Source: Augochlora pura (taxonomy: Eukaryota > Arthropoda > Insecta > Hymenoptera > Halictidae). From it: DNA of 64,000 nt. The translations under genes were made by a program, and so were the position numbers. The notes under the pieces were generated by a model that ran no database searches, was not told the DNA's origin, and worked only from the letters and a program-made list of their open reading frames with translations. Shown here in pieces: positions 60,679 through 64,000 of the stretch. Within the stretch, counting starts at the first letter, position 1; each line of letters begins with the position of its first letter. The stretch spans positions 1,054,001 through 1,118,000 of the forward strand of contig NC_135779.1 of NCBI RefSeq assembly GCF_028453695.1, read 5' to 3'.

Positions 60679-63600
60679 TATTGGAAGCAATTTCAACAGC
60701 CACTGGTGTACGCCTATGAAGACAAGATGCGCAACCGCAAGACCGAGCTTTAACGCATCTCTTCGCAGGCGGTGTGTTCTCGCGACTATTATCCTGTATT
60801 TATTATCAGTAAGATCTTCTAATGCATTGAATGTGCAGTCAATCTTCTTGGAACCTTGCTAACAGAGGATTGAGTGCACAACAGATTTTTCTATGGACTT
60901 TGTTAGCGTAGTCGTACTATTAGAAATAAGATGAATACGCGCGTATCCGGAAATCGTTTGAACTTTAGTGGAACACGTTGACAAAGTTTGTACGAAAATT
61001 TATACCTTACGCAAGATGTCTTATACTCCGGCGATGTGCAACTTTATTTTTATAGATGTAAGAACAAGGTGCATCGATAGTAGTCACGCAGAGACATGTC
61101 AGGGTGTTGAAATAGTTTTTATATGCTCCTGAGAGCAAAGTGTATATAAGTTTACTAATCTGTCTTTTAGTAGATGCATCGTTGAACAGATTTGGACTTT
61201 GTTCGTTGCATAATTACACGAGGAACGTTCAAAAATAGGCGATCCTATGGCTTCTCAGATCGATCAAGGTGCTGAACGTGACGAAAGGTGCTAATCATCG
61301 TAATGATCCTAGTCCTGTACGTGTTGCTAGTCTTTGTATATCAAAACGTCCGAGTACGTTGCTTCCTCGAATTCGTTACCGGAATCTACCCGTTAGTGTT
61401 TTCCATTGATCCAGTTCATTATTTTTTTTCCATTGTTCCGAGTACCCGCTGCCAAGGACTTCCGGTTGGCTATAATAACGGTGTCAATCGTTCGGAATAA
61501 GGATAGGTTCGTTGAAAACATTAATGACAGTTCAATTTGTCACGCGATCGTACTCTCATTGGTCCATCCCGCGGCGCAGTCCTTGAACTTTAATCTAAGC
61601 GGGCAACGGCGCTGGAAATGAAGGCGCGAAATTGTAATTGACGGAGGACACAAATAACAAGAGTGGACAAAGTTTCTCGAGCGGAAGTTCTTGAATTCAT
61701 GACGAAGTTGTCGAAAATTCTCGAAAGTTGCAGCTCCGTTGCAGCTTCGTCGCTGGCTCATGTAAGCGCGCCGTGATTAACAATTGTTAAGTTGTTGCGT
61801 GTGAAGCGACTGATTTCTTTGATTGATATGTCTGAGTATGTCTTCGCGGATGAAAGTTGGCCAGTTATGTCACACTATTTTTGCATTGAATTAAACCGTA
61901 TTCTCTGTTGTTTGAGATACTTTATTCCTAGGTAGAAATCAGTTGAATATTAATAGGTCTTAGAGTTTGAAAAGTATGTTTTATTCGAAGGAAAATAATT
62001 AGTAGTATCTGCCTACTTCGTGTGCTACACCTTAGGTACTAAGGCTTAGTGTAAAGTCCATAACTAACTCACCCGACTTCAGATCCAATTCAGATCCGTT
62101 TACTATTTGTTCTCTATTATATATTTATTAGGTTACTATCACTTCAATACGCATTCGCTACGGACAGCGTTGAATCATCGCAAAAGTCTTAATGCTTCCA
62201 TAAGTGTTAATTTTTTCTCAATTAGAACAATTACAGGAGAACGCTATTGTCTTTTGTTATTAATCATCCATTCAAGACTTTTATCATGCCGTAATCTACT
62301 TCTTATCTTTTGTTACTGATCGCACTAAGATGCACCAAGAAACGATTGTTTCCTCAGAGGGTTCTGTTGCGGATGTATACTTAGCACGACAAACACGGGT
62401 TTTCTGTGAGGTACCCGACAGGTATCAGAATTGTCTACCCAATTCCTTAAATAGACTGCAGAGATTACGCATTTATAAACCGTACGTCTGTATGGAATAA
62501 TTAAATAATTGGCGAGTCTTTTATTTGAGGTAAAAATGCAGCGAACACCTCCAGAGAAGAAATAGAGTCCATAAAGATAAAATAAAGATCTATGTTTCCA
62601 TGACGTTTATTCCGATACGAGATCTATCAATGACGGGAACATTACACATAAATGAGACAGTCAAAATCTTGTCTCGTTTAACAGTAAATTGTAAGTCGCG
62701 TTCCTGAGATCAGCACGAGTGAACTCAGCCATCGATGCCATTATGTTCATGAAATGTACAAGACTGTTTAATAAAGGAGTCATTTTTCTTGATACGCGTT
62801 CGCTGTCTTGTCTCATGAACTCAAAGACATAGACTTTCTATTCTCCTTCAAAGCCTCTATGTCGACACAATTCAGCGCGTACTGATAACCAGTGTTTTAG
62901 TGTTTTAACAGTTATATTATATTTACAACGTAACCAACTTTATCTATACTAATATTAGATTAATTTTGTGCTATCTTTATTGAACTTACGCTGAAGTATT
63001 ATCAGCCTTATTACCAACATTCCTTTATTTGCAATTCAAAAATATTAAAACAACCGTTATTCAAGACCGTATAGTTTAAATGTTTCATGCATCACGAACC
63101 TATGTAAAATCAGCAACAGTAAACCAGTAATGACGAATAGTCTCCGGTTATTGTTCTGTCAAATTATCTACGTAAATGAGCAAAGCAGAGCGCATGGATC
63201 GTTATTTACTTGGACATACGGCGATGCTTAGCCACGAGAATAACCGCAAGTGTATCTCGGTGTCCAGAAAGGGGAAACCCGAGATTCAGAATTACAGCAT
63301 TTAAAAATGAACGAAACTATAGCGCAACGAGTTTTAAAAAAATCAGTCGACCACTTTCTCCTAGCTGACTCGATACTGCGCTCCAGTTTGTTAGTAAATT
63401 TTGTTTGAAAACAAAGCATTTATACTTTTGTTCCCAGGCGTTCTTAATCTATGTTAATCATTTTAATTTATGTTAATTTTATTTGTCTGCCCTTGCGATG
63501 CGCGATTATGCGAAACATTAATTTTAAGCTTTATTGGTGTCGAATATTTTGAATTATTCGCCCGATGTTCCTCGTATCGTTGACTAGCTAGACATCGCAT

Positions 63601-64000
63601 TGCGCTGTTATCAATTCGCTGTTAAAACGTTTTCACCGTTCCATTTTCAGTGCTGTCACACTTGATACGACCGCAGAACGAAAGGGAACAGTGAATCAGC
63701 GTTCAAAGTCGACAATTTTAAATTCGGTATAATTCTTATATAGGTAGGTATCCGGACACCTGGTTAGATTGCAAAAGAATAGCATTTCTCTCATCTTATC
63801 TCAAAAGAAATTCGCATTATCTTGTTCACAAAGATCTGTTAGGTTATGAGGGCTTCGGAGACGCAGAGGACCAATGGATACGTGTCATTATTGACGATCG
63901 TCTAATCCCCGCAGAAACGATCACCGTGGGCCCTCGATGACCGCATTTGCACCGTTTGACGTGGATTGGCCGAAACAAGTGCAGCTGCATTACCACAGAG
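60679..64000. other. 3' flank of the secreted LRR gene, no further gene seen
   Basis: AT-rich sequence. The near part is presumably 3' UTR, but no AATAAA close to the stop was found; later ones occur at 62581-62586 and near 62771. Reading frames are short and featureless. The window ends without another recognisable exon. Confidence 0.5.

Noticed and set aside
1..64000. tRNA, rRNA, CRISPR or intact transposase/reverse transcriptase genes
   Set aside because: I looked for tRNA B-box strings in context, regular spaced repeats and polymerase motifs and found none that hold up.

Overview
The window looks like nuclear DNA of an insect, most likely a hymenopteran (bee or ant). The evidence is short phase-consistent GT-AG introns, insect SARM1, CENP-A and CD2BP2 orthologues, long (GA)n/(CT)n tracts, and intergenic DNA rich in undepleted CpG. 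The order is an inference from style; no marker in the window proves it. I found five protein-coding genes I can support. I recognised no tRNA, rRNA, CRISPR array or intact transposon.

Layout. Positions 1-1751 are upstream or intronic sequence of the first gene and hold a 12-bp minisatellite. Positions 1752-7193 (+) encode a SARM1 orthologue (ARM, two SAM, TIR, and a long C-terminal tail) whose exons I could join in frame, including a 37-nt microexon. Tail to tail with it, 9471-8660 (-) encodes the centromeric histone CENP-A in four exons with two tiny 5' exons. About 1.3 kb away and divergent from it, 10755-12415 (+) encodes the six-exon spliceosomal GYF protein CD2BP2/U5-52K. The shared upstream region carries a 149-bp near-perfect palindrome.

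Positions 12.4-22.4 kb hold no gene I can support. 24325-22460 (-) is an intron-free reading frame for a type I leucine-rich-repeat membrane receptor resembling the Tartan/Capricious group. Positions 24.3-58.5 kb are a gene desert that is rich in CpG up to about 50 kb. It carries many GA/CT microsatellites, poly-G/C runs, one 100-N assembly gap between poly-C runs, a triplicated GCCAT-type motif, a diverged repeat pair, receptor-type palindromes next to a possible first exon near 49.6-50.7 kb, and a GC-rich block near 57 kb bracketed by 16-bp direct repeats. 58590-60678 (+) encodes a secreted leucine-rich-repeat protein in two exons. The last 3.3 kb is AT-rich 3'-flanking sequence.

The genes do not form one pathway. 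SARM1 is an NAD+-cleaving sensor of axon degeneration and innate immunity, CENP-A marks centromeres, CD2BP2 acts in U5 snRNP assembly, and the two LRR proteins are probably cell-surface or extracellular recognition molecules. Their long flanks are typical of developmentally regulated neural genes, but that is inference. Exon joins were made by eye from splice signals and reading phase. No transcript or database evidence was available.
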